Below, piece after piece: positions 38,036-43,756 of a stretch of DNA of 43,756 nt; position 1 is the first letter of the stretch; every line of letters starts with the position of its first letter. Made by a program: the position numbers and the translations under genes. The stretch is from positions 1 to 43,756 of the forward strand of contig ONBO01000008.1 in assembly GCA_900316125.1 (NCBI GenBank). Direction: 5' to 3'. The notes beneath the pieces are model-generated. The model was not told the DNA's origin. It made no database searches and saw only the letters and a list, made by a program, of their open reading frames with translations. The DNA comes from an uncultured Bacteroidales bacterium (GTDB taxonomy: Bacteria > Bacteroidota > Bacteroidia > Bacteroidales > Paludibacteraceae).

Positions 38036-39352
38036 CAGTTTTCCGCCGCCGAGTTTTAGGAGTGGTTTGTTGAGCACGGCAAGCACCACGCCAAGCAGGA
38101 TGCTCACTTGAGAGAGGAGAAAGTAGATTTCAAGGAAGCCGTATGCATCGGTCAGCGATGATAAATAACCTGCAAAAAAGTTTGCCACAGCACTGCTGGC
38201 AAGCCACACACCCATAAAGAGAGATGCGTACTTGACAGGCGCCAGGCGGCTCACCATTGAAAGGCCTATTGGGGAGAGGCACAATTCACCCACCGTATGC
38301 AGAAAATAGGCGGCAATCATAAACCACATGGGAGATTTCACAGACGTGTCTGGCAGGTCATTCACATCGCCGCCGCGGCTCAGGAGAGCAAAGATAAGCA
38401 CATTGAATCCCAGCCCTAAAAGTATAAGACCATGCCCCATTTTACGTGGAATGGATATGCCCAAGCCCTTGCGGTCAAGCCAGCCCCAGAACATAGTGAT
38501 AAGCGGAGCCAGTGCAAGAATCATAAACGGATTAAGGCTTTGGAACCAAGCAGTTGGCACTTCAAAACCATTAACATTGCGTTCCAGATAGTGTTCTGTG
38601 AAAAGTGTCATAGAGCAACCCGCCTGTTCATACCCGGCAAAGAAAACCACCGCAAACATAGTAAGAATAACAATAGCCTTTATGCGGTTTTTCTCATCGG
38701 GTGAGAGCTTGTTATCATGCGACTCCTGCTCTGCCGTTCCAGCCTTCCCCGATGCCACCATTCCCACATTGCCAAGCAGACGTTTGCCAAGGCTCAGGTA
38801 GCACACAAGACCTATAGCAAGCCCTGTTGCGGCTGCAAGGAACCCGTATCTGTACCCATAGTTTACAGCAAGCCAACCAGTAAGCAGCGGAGCAAAGAAT
38901 GACCCAAGATTAATGCCCATGTAGAATATGGTGAATGCGCTGTCACGGCGGCTGTCGCCATCTGGATAGAGACCGCCCACCATAACAGAGATGTTTGGCT
39001 TGAACATTCCGTTACCCAAAATAAGTAGTGCAAGCCCTATATATAGCGCTGGCAATGCCTGCACAGACGCAAGCGAGAGGTGCCCTGCAATCATAAGCAG
39101 AGAACCTATAACTATTGATTTACGCTGGCCTATGTAGTTATCAGCAATATAACCGCCAATTAGCGGAGTAAAATAGACCAGCCCCGTAAAGACTCCATAT
39201 ACCAGCGATGCGCTCTGAGCAGAAAAGCCGAGGCCTCCGCTTAGAAACTGAGCTGTCAGATAGAGAACCAGAAGCGCACGCATACCGTAGTAGCTGAAAC
39301 GCTCCCACATCTCAACAGTAAAAAGTAAATATAGGCCTTTGGGGTGAGACAT
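38033..39352 (-). CDS. POT/PTR-family proton-dependent peptide transporter
   Basis: The 439-residue protein opens GLYLLFTVEMWERFSYYGMRALLVLYL, the PTR signature with ExxERFxYY, then GGYIADNYIGQRKSIVIGSLL and FTIFYMGINLGSFFAPLL (second PTR signature). About 12-14 membrane helices are expected. It imports di- and tripeptides with protons. It is the last gene of a minus-strand run (DUF5063, exonuclease, methyltransferase, transporter) and its stop lies in border repeat R3, so the accessory block starts right behind it. Confidence 0.93.
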   Translation of the reverse strand: MSHPKGLYLLFTVEMWERFSYYGMRALLVLYLTAQFLSGGLGFSAQSASLVYGVFTGLVYFTPLIGGYIADNYIGQRKSIVIGSLLMIAGHLSLASVQALPALYIGLALLILGNGMFKPNISVMVGGLYPDGDSRRDSAFTIFYMGINLGSFFAPLLTGWLAVNYGYRYGFLAAATGLAIGLVCYLSLGKRLLGNVGMVASGKAGTAEQESHDNKLSPDEKNRIKAIVILTMFAVVFFAGYEQAGCSMTLFTEHYLERNVNGFEVPTAWFQSLNPFMILALAPLITMFWGWLDRKGLGISIPRKMGHGLILLGLGFNVLIFALLSRGGDVNDLPDTSVKSPMWFMIAAYFLHTVGELCLSPIGLSMVSRLAPVKYASLFMGVWLASSAVANFFAGYLSSLTDAYGFLEIYFLLSQVSILLGVVLAVLNKPLLKLGGGKL

Positions 39353-39354
39353 AT

Positions 39355-39392
39355 CAATTGAAAGTTGAAAATTGAAAGTTGAAAATTATTAA
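39355..39392. repeat. Heptamer tract between the methyltransferase and POT genes
   Basis: Units of the form AATTGAAAGTTGAAA repeat through the gap on the plus strand; they are like those at 23.1 kb. Confidence 0.75.
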
Positions 39393-39405
39393 CTACAAAC
39401 TTCAA

Positions 39406-40587
39406 CTACTCCACGTAGAGTACTAACCCCTTGAGGTACTCCCCTTCCGGGTGGTAGATGTTTATTGGATGGTCTGCACCCTGGGTCAGGAAATTAAGAA
39501 TACGCACCTTGCGACGGCTCATGGCGGCGGCAGAGAAAACCGCCAAGCGGAACTGCTCCTTGTCAACAACCTGCGAGCAGGAGAAGGTGAACAAAATACC
39601 TCCTTTTGCTATTTTTTCAAAGGCTTTAGCATTAAGACGCTTGTAACCTTGCAGCGCATTGTGTAATGCGTCTCTATGCTTTGCGAACGCTGGAGGGTCA
39701 AGAATTATTAAATCATATTCGCCCTGCTTCATATCGTCTAAAAACTTGAATGCGTCCACCGCAAAACTCTTGTGGCGGCTGTCTGCTCCAAAGTTATTTT
39801 CAATGTTCTTATCTGTGAGGGCAATAGCTTTGGCGGAGCTGTCAACAGAGTGGACAAGTTTAGCATCGCCGCGCATAGCGTAGCAAGAAAAACCACCTGT
39901 ATAGCAGAACATGTTCAGCACCTTGCGGCCGTGGGCGTAACGCTCCACAAGCGCACGGTTTTCACGCTGGTCTATAAAGAAACCTGTCTTCTGCCCTTTC
40001 TCCCAGTCAATAAGAAATTTAAGTCCGTTCTCTGTGGCAAGAGCAACCTTGTCCTCCCCTATCAGGTAACCATCTTCAGCACCAGTGTCAGCCTTGTAAG
40101 GCAGCGTGGTCTCACTCTTATAGAACACACAGTTCACTTTGCCTTCAAAAACTTCTATGACACTCTCAGCTATAAGATTACGCATAAGGTGCATACCCAC
40201 AGAGTGAGCCTGCATCACCGCAGTGCTACCGTAGATGTCAATAATGAGGCCAGGCAGAAAATCCCCCTCACCGTGAACAAGGCGGAAAGTGTTATTGCGC
40301 TCAGAAAAGTCAAGGTTCATAGCCTTGCGCATATTGTAGGCAGCGGTGAGCCTCTCTACTATAAAAGCCTTGTCAATGGCACGTTTTTCAAATGAAAGCA
40401 CACGCACCGCAATGGAGCCAATCTGATAATGTCCTATGGCTATAAACTCACCCGATGCGGTGTAAACCTCCACCACTTCACCCTCCTCCGGCTCTCCAGT
40501 CATCTTAGCCACAGCGCCAGAGAACACCCATGGGTGAAATCTCTCAAGCGATGCCTCCTTTCCTTTTCTTAAAAAAACTTTAATCAT
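39406..40587 (-). CDS. rlmI: RlmI-type 23S rRNA cytosine methyltransferase
   Basis: The 393-residue protein starts with a PUA domain (IKVFLRKGKEASLERFHPWVFSGAV, about 1-75) and has a C-terminal Rossmann methyltransferase: GQKTGFFIDQRENRALV, VLNMFCYTGGFSCYA (SAM-binding), SVDSSAKAI and LIILDPPAFAKHR, with the catalytic Cys in LFTFSCSQ. This matches RlmI, which makes m5C in 23S rRNA. It overlaps the exonuclease gene by 4 bases. Confidence 0.9.
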   Translation of the reverse strand: MIKVFLRKGKEASLERFHPWVFSGAVAKMTGEPEEGEVVEVYTASGEFIAIGHYQIGSIAVRVLSFEKRAIDKAFIVERLTAAYNMRKAMNLDFSERNNTFRLVHGEGDFLPGLIIDIYGSTAVMQAHSVGMHLMRNLIAESVIEVFEGKVNCVFYKSETTLPYKADTGAEDGYLIGEDKVALATENGLKFLIDWEKGQKTGFFIDQRENRALVERYAHGRKVLNMFCYTGGFSCYAMRGDAKLVHSVDSSAKAIALTDKNIENNFGADSRHKSFAVDAFKFLDDMKQGEYDLIILDPPAFAKHRDALHNALQGYKRLNAKAFEKIAKGGILFTFSCSQVVDKEQFRLAVFSAAAMSRRKVRILNFLTQGADHPINIYHPEGEYLKGLVLYVE

Positions 40588-41162
40588 TGTTCCAACTTTT
40601 TATACAAGTCCACACACGCCCACGCATCTATGGCGGCGTACATCTGCTGTTTATCTGTAAGCACAGGAGCCTCCCAGTTTGTGAGCTGCTGCGCCTTGGA
40701 AATTTTCTTACCAAAAACAATGGCGTATATCTTCTTAAGGCTCAGCTCCTGTATGCCAAACTGCGGCACTATCTTCTGCAAGTCCACAAAACCGTTTAAG
40801 GCAATCTTGTCACGCTTCATTATCTGGTGAAAATCATCACGCAGAGAGAGCCCCACTTTGGTAATCTTGTCATTAGCAAGCACCTGCGCCAGACACTTTG
40901 GTATGCCCAAGATGTTCAATCTGAAAAGATAACACACATTCCCCATAGAGAGCTGCATAAGCGCTATCTTGTAGCTTATACCCTTCTGGAATGATGGGCG
41001 AGTCTCAGTGTCAAAGCCAAGCAGTGTGGCGGCGCTGAGCTCGGCGCACGCCTTCTGCGCACCCAAGATAGTGTCAACCACACGAATCTCCCCATCGGGG
41101 TACTCTAAGAGCGGCAAAGCATCAATTTCCTCCTTGGTTATCGTCTCCTTGTATGTCATCAT
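40584..41162 (-). CDS. RNase D-like 3'-5' exonuclease domain protein
   Basis: The start is ATG 41162 or 41159 (about 192 residues); TTG 41186 is rejected. The DnaQ-like motifs are LLGFDTETRPSF (Exo I, D-x-E), VGLSLRDDFHQI (Exo II) and YAAIDAWACVDLYK (Exo III, Y-x-x-x-D). It is a bare exonuclease domain without the HRDC domains of RNase D. Substrate is unknown, probably RNA. It overlaps the DUF5063 gene by about 40 bases and the methyltransferase by 4, so the three are tightly coupled. Confidence 0.9.
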   Translation of the reverse strand: MMTYKETITKEEIDALPLLEYPDGEIRVVDTILGAQKACAELSAATLLGFDTETRPSFQKGISYKIALMQLSMGNVCYLFRLNILGIPKCLAQVLANDKITKVGLSLRDDFHQIMKRDKIALNGFVDLQKIVPQFGIQELSLKKIYAIVFGKKISKAQQLTNWEAPVLTDKQQMYAAIDAWACVDLYKKLEQ

Positions 41163-41643
41163 CGTCCGGCTTAATACTGTAGGCAATATTATGAAGCGCC
41201 TTCACGCAGTTAAGCAGCCTCAGGCCCCAGTAGTTTTCAAAAGTGTCAAGGCAGGAGTATAGAGAATCATTGCTCACAGCCTGGTCTCCCTTCTTATAGT
41301 TCATGATAAAATCCTTGAGTTCCTGATATATGTCAGCAAGGTTCTCTGACACGCTTGAGGCCTCATCGCCGTCAAAATAGCTGTCATACTCCCCCATCAG
41401 GTCCGCCACCTTCTTCTCTATGGCGTTGTAGTCAGCCTCCGTAACACTCTGCGGAACATCCATATCGCCGAGCGGAACAGGCTTTTCTACAATGGCAGCC
41501 TTCAGATACAGCAGAGAGAGCACTTTCTGCATCACCGGCACAAAATCCTGAAACCTTTTGCTCTCACACTGTTCCAGATACGCACAGTACTCCAAAGCCA
41601 CGGTAACAAACTCAATAATGTTTTTAGTGTAAACAGTTTCCAT
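41122..41643 (-). CDS. DUF5063 family protein
   Basis: The 173-residue protein is all helical (IIEFVTVALEYCAYLEQ, FVPVMQKVLSLLYLKA, DFIMNYKKGDQAVSNDSLY) with an acidic tail, the layout of DUF5063. Function is unknown. In Bacteroidota it usually precedes the same exonuclease and methyltransferase genes, so a role near RNA handling is plausible but unproven. Its last 41 bases overlap the exonuclease gene. It diverges from the ECF sigma gene 48 bases away. Confidence 0.85.
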   Translation of the reverse strand: METVYTKNIIEFVTVALEYCAYLEQCESKRFQDFVPVMQKVLSLLYLKAAIVEKPVPLGDMDVPQSVTEADYNAIEKKVADLMGEYDSYFDGDEASSVSENLADIYQELKDFIMNYKKGDQAVSNDSLYSCLDTFENYWGLRLLNCVKALHNIAYSIKPDDDDIQGDDNQGGN

Positions 41644-41660
41644 TGTATGTAAAACTTTTG

Positions 41661-41668
41661 TATCTTTG
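41661..41668 (+). promoter_or_regulatory. -7 box of the ECF sigma operon
   Basis: TATCTTTG matches TAnnTTTG, 23 bases before the ATG at 41692. It is the housekeeping type, not an obvious ECF autoregulatory promoter. Confidence 0.55.
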
Positions 41669-41691
41669 CTTCTTGTTAACTAACTAATCAA

Positions 41692-42246
41692 ATGCCACAG
41701 ACAGAAATAGATGAAAAAGAACTAGTCAGGCTTCTGCAAGATGAGAAGACCCGTCGTGACGCCTTTAACAAGATAGTGAAACTCTATCAGAAGCGTCTAT
41801 ACTGGCAAATCAGGAAGATGGTTGCAAGCCATGATGACACTGATGACATCCTTCAAAACGCCTTTATCAAGGCCTGGTGCAACATTGACAAGTTCCGTGG
41901 TGAGTCAAGCCTTATGACATGGCTCTACCGCATTGCCACCAATGAGACTCTTGATTTCCTATCGTCAGCACATAGCCGCCACTCCGCTCAGAACACTGAT
42001 GTAAATGATGTGCTTGCCACTGAGGTGCACGGCGATGTCTACTTTGACGGCGATGAGGCGCAACGCAAGCTCCAAAAAGCCATTATGCAACTGCCTGAAA
42101 AACAGAGGCTGGTGTTTAATCTCCGTTACTATGATGAGATGCCGTACCAGCAAATGTCTGAGATATTGGGCACTTCAGAGGGAGCTCTCAAGGCCTCATA
42201 CCATCACGCAGTAAAAAAATTAGAGGAATTAGTGCTTGCCGTTTAA
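41692..42246 (+). CDS. ECF sigma-70 family factor
   Basis: The 184-residue protein has region 2 (DAFNKIVKLYQKRLYWQIRK, DDTDDILQNAFIKAWCNIDKF, SLMTWLYRIATNETLDFL) and region 4 (MQLPEKQRLVFNLRYYDEMPYQQMSEIL, EGALKASYHHAVKKLEE). It recruits RNA polymerase to stress or envelope genes. The next gene encodes a small single-pass membrane protein and the one after an exported helical protein, a common sigma/anti-sigma/sensor trio. Confidence 0.94.
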   Translation: MPQTEIDEKELVRLLQDEKTRRDAFNKIVKLYQKRLYWQIRKMVASHDDTDDILQNAFIKAWCNIDKFRGESSLMTWLYRIATNETLDFLSSAHSRHSAQNTDVNDVLATEVHGDVYFDGDEAQRKLQKAIMQLPEKQRLVFNLRYYDEMPYQQMSEILGTSEGALKASYHHAVKKLEELVLAV

Positions 42247-42319
42247 ACCCTACCGCCACTGCTCCGTCATAAAAGTGGTTAGTTAAACCGCAGGCAAAAA
42301 TACAAAAAAATAACCATAA

Positions 42320-42748
42320 ATGGAGAATATTGAAGACATATTAGCAAAGAACAAAGCCAAGAAAGAACCGTTCAAGGTTCCTGAAGGTTACTTTGAGGAT
42401 TTTGAGGCAAGGCTTAACGCCCGCATTGACGCTCTGGAGGCTGAAGGCGGTAAGGGCGTTAAGATGGAAGCCCCTGCAGCTGAGCCTTCATCAGAGTCTA
42501 AGAAGCACGGAATCTGGCTTACACTCAAGCCTCTGCTCTATGTGGCAGCGTGCATAATTGCACTCTATGCCGCCACATACATAATTGTGCAGCCCAAGGT
42601 ACGCCAGGCCGCTATTCAGGAAGCAAAAGCAGCCGAGCAGGATTCCATAAACAAGATGGCACGTGAGTATGAGGATTTCTATCAGTACTTTGTAGAGGAT
42701 CTGGATGATGATGACAGCATGATAGATTACCTTACGAGTAATAATTGA
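42320..42748 (+). CDS. Single-pass membrane protein, probable anti-sigma factor
   Basis: The 142-residue protein has an N-terminal cytoplasmic part with PFKVPEGYFEDFEARLNARI, typical of Bacteroidota proteins that follow ECF sigma genes, then one membrane helix (PLLYVAACIIALYAATYIIV, about 76-95) and a short acidic periplasmic tail (DDDDSMIDYL). It has no zinc anti-sigma motif. Position 73 bases after the sigma gene supports an anti-sigma role; this is inference. Confidence 0.75.
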   Translation: MENIEDILAKNKAKKEPFKVPEGYFEDFEARLNARIDALEAEGGKGVKMEAPAAEPSSESKKHGIWLTLKPLLYVAACIIALYAATYIIVQPKVRQAAIQEAKAAEQDSINKMAREYEDFYQYFVEDLDDDDSMIDYLTSNN

Positions 42749-42822
42749 GAGTTGAGACGTGTTGATGAACGAAGTGAATAATTGAGAGTTATACATAATC
42801 TATAAAACATAATACTTAGACC

Positions 42823-43269
42823 ATGAAAAAATATATTTCAATAATTATTTCCCTATTGTGCGCCGTATCAGTGTTTGCACAGGATGATGCAGACAGCAAG
42901 GCCGGGAACCGTCAGAAATTCCGTCAGGAGGAGCTTAACTATATTGAGAGCAAAAACATTCTATCTTCTGAGCAGTTCGCTAAGTTCTCAGAGGCATACA
43001 CTGAGTATCGTGAAGGTCTTAAGAAGATACGCCAGGAGAACGCAATAATGAGACCGCAGGACGGCGAGGAGGTTACTGAGCAGCAGGCTAAGGCAAACGT
43101 AGACGCCTTTGTACAAAAAACAATACAGAGAGCCAACCTCAACAAAGAGTACATTGAAAAGCTTCAAGGCTTTATGACCAACAAGCAGATTCTTAAAATA
43201 CAGGACGCTCAGGCAAAATTCAAGAGAGAGAAGTTCAAAGAGCTGAATGCTAAGAGCGAGAAGAAGTAA
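42823..43269 (+). CDS. Exported helical protein (Spy/CpxP-like layout)
   Basis: The 148-residue protein has a signal peptide (MKKYISIIISLLCAVSVFAQ) and a helical mature part (RQEELNYIESKNILSSEQFAKF, YREGLKKIRQENAIM, IEKLQGFMTNKQILKIQDAQ). The layout recalls periplasmic Spy/CpxP-like or LTXXQ-type stress proteins. It closes the ECF sigma operon and could report envelope stress. It has no LTxxQ pair, so the family is tentative. Confidence 0.65.
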   Translation: MKKYISIIISLLCAVSVFAQDDADSKAGNRQKFRQEELNYIESKNILSSEQFAKFSEAYTEYREGLKKIRQENAIMRPQDGEEVTEQQAKANVDAFVQKTIQRANLNKEYIEKLQGFMTNKQILKIQDAQAKFKREKFKELNAKSEKK

Positions 43270-43311
43270 AAAAAGTGCATTTATTTTGCTGCGAGTCTGA
43301 ATTTGTATTAT

Positions 43312-43319
43312 CTTTGCAC
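43312..43319 (+). promoter_or_regulatory. -7 box of the tRNA-Ala gene
   Basis: TATCTTTG is preceded by a TTTG about 20 bases upstream (near 43287-43291), a good -33/-7 pair for the tRNA 14 bases downstream. Confidence 0.65.
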
Positions 43320-43333
43320 CGCAAAAGCAAAAT

Positions 43334-43407
43334 GGGGGTTTAGCTCATCTGGCTAGAGCGCAACACTGGCAGTGTTGAGGTGACCGGTTCGAGTCCGGTA
43401 ATCTCCA
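43334..43407 (+). tRNA. tRNA-Ala (anticodon GGC)
   Basis: The 74-base cloverleaf has acceptor arms GGGGGTT/AATCTCC, including the G3-U70 pair that marks alanine tRNAs, the D arm AGCTCATCTGGCTAGAGC, an anticodon loop CTGGCAG (GGC, reads GCC codons) and the T arm ACCGGTTCGAGTCCGGT. The discriminator is A73. CCA is not encoded. The last eight bases also form the base of the following terminator stem. Confidence 0.95.
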
Positions 43408-43449
43408 CTAAGAAGGGGAACCACTTGGTTCCCCTTCTTAGTGGAGATT
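43400..43449 (+). terminator. Perfect 23-bp hairpin that uses the 3' end of the tRNA
   Basis: The arms 43400-43422 and 43427-43449 are fully complementary around ACTT. The left arm starts inside the acceptor stem of the tRNA, so the stem competes with tRNA folding. A T-rich run follows only after ATTATTTCCG. Confidence 0.8.
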
Positions 43450-43465
43450 ATTTCCGTTAATTTTT

Positions 43466-43513
43466 CGTGCTTCGCACGGCACGCTGACGCGTGCTTGCAG
43501 AGCAAGCTCTGCA
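43466..43513. repeat. Three GC-rich palindromes in a row (REP-like)
   Basis: CGTGC-ttc-GCACG (43466-43478), GCACGC-tgac-GCGTGC (43479-43494) and TGCAGAGC-aa-GCTCTGCA (43496-43513). The first is also present at 21269-21281. Confidence 0.65.
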
Positions 43514-43534
43514 TTAAACCATGAGAAACGAATA

Positions 43535-43560
43535 GTTCCCTTTTTTAGTGGAGATAATCC
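43535..43560. repeat. Decayed second copy of the tRNA-terminator arm
   Basis: GTTCCCTTTTTTAGTGGAGA is close to the right arm of the tRNA terminator at 43428-43447; similarity continues into a decayed GCGCGGCACGC palindrome. On the minus strand it reads like the tRNA 3' end. Confidence 0.6.
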
Positions 43561-43593
43561 TTTTTTTATTCGCTGCGCGGCACGCCTCACATT

Positions 43594-43616
43594 AATCTTA
43601 AGATAATCTTAAGATT
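43594..43616. promoter_or_regulatory. Tandem palindromes upstream of the DUF454 promoter
   Basis: ATCTTAAGAT stands twice (43595-43604 and 43606-43615), one base apart, 18 bases before the -7 box TAACTTTG (43635-43642), about where a -33 would be. No TTTG is present there, which suggests activator or repressor control. Confidence 0.5.
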
Positions 43617-43650
43617 TTATTCTGCAAACATAACTAACTTTGCAGGTGTT

Positions 43651-43756
43651 ATGTTTAAGAGAAGCCTATTCATTATTTCAGGATTAACGTGTGTGGGGCT
43701 CGGAGCCATTGGAGTAGTGGTTCCTGGCCTCCCCACCACTCCATTCATGCTTTTAG
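43651..43756 (+). CDS. DUF454-family inner-membrane protein, partial
   Basis: The frame starts at ATG 43651, 8 bases after TAACTTTG (43635-43642), and runs off the window. The 35 visible residues hold GLGAIGVVVPGLPTTPFMLL, the DUF454 (YbaN) signature in a membrane helix. Function unknown. Confidence 0.85.
   Translation, partial: MFKRSLFIISGLTCVGLGAIGVVVPGLPTTPFMLL

Overview
The window reads as chromosomal DNA of a gut-type Bacteroidales bacterium (phylum Bacteroidota). The evidence is the recurring Bacteroidota -7 promoter box TAnnTTTG in front of many genes, the gene families (LolA, PyrB/PyrI pair, DUF5063, BspA-like leucine-rich repeat protein with a type IX secretion-like C-terminus, ECF sigma factor with a small membrane anti-sigma-like protein) and the lack of an encoded CCA on the tRNA. 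Genus cannot be fixed from sequence reading alone. The first ~235 bases may be foreign (possible chimeric junction at a GAATTC site).

Layout. 1-3.6 kb: an OmdA/YdeI-like gene fragment, a ketopantoate reductase-like gene, a His/Cys-rich lipoprotein and a DUF1015 protein. 3.6-15.9 kb: one long co-directional run, pyrB-pyrI-lolA-trxB-PPTase-NRPS-SpoIIE/HATPase-STAS, closed by a perfect 18-bp hairpin. The NRPS has the order (partial C)-A-T-C-A-T-R and predicts a two-amino-acid product released reductively as an aldehyde. The last two genes encode a partner-switching module (RsbU and RsbW functions fused, plus an RsbV-like STAS protein) that is translationally coupled to the NRPS. This is the most striking biosynthetic/signalling unit here.

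15.9-25 kb: a large secreted BspA-like protein, a possible uracil-DNA-glycosylase-fold protein, a structured non-coding RNA on the minus strand, a ParDE toxin-antitoxin pair, an MscS channel, a flavodoxin-like protein and a SulP transporter. 25-38 kb is an accessory block: an ADP-ribosyltransferase-like gene overlapping a NADAR gene, a protein with a duplicated DUF3293-like domain, several small secreted, lipoprotein and membrane proteins, a second copy of the structured RNA, a zinc-ribbon protein, a membrane-anchored Ser/Thr kinase, a decayed toxin-antitoxin pair and a two-gene OLD-like ATPase/TOPRIM module. The last two cassettes are separated and bordered by three copies of a ~43-bp repeat, suggesting accretion of defence cassettes at a preferred site beside a peptide transporter.

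38-43.8 kb returns to core genes: POT transporter, RlmI-type methyltransferase, RNase D-like exonuclease, DUF5063, an ECF sigma operon, tRNA-Ala(GGC) with an unusual terminator, and the start of a DUF454 membrane protein.

The best candidates for undescribed biology are: the NRPS/partner-switch operon; the paired rod-shaped minus-strand RNAs at 20.2-20.4 and 32.1-32.3 kb; the repeat-bordered defence cassettes at 35.0-38.0 kb; and the ART/NADAR pair at 26-27 kb.
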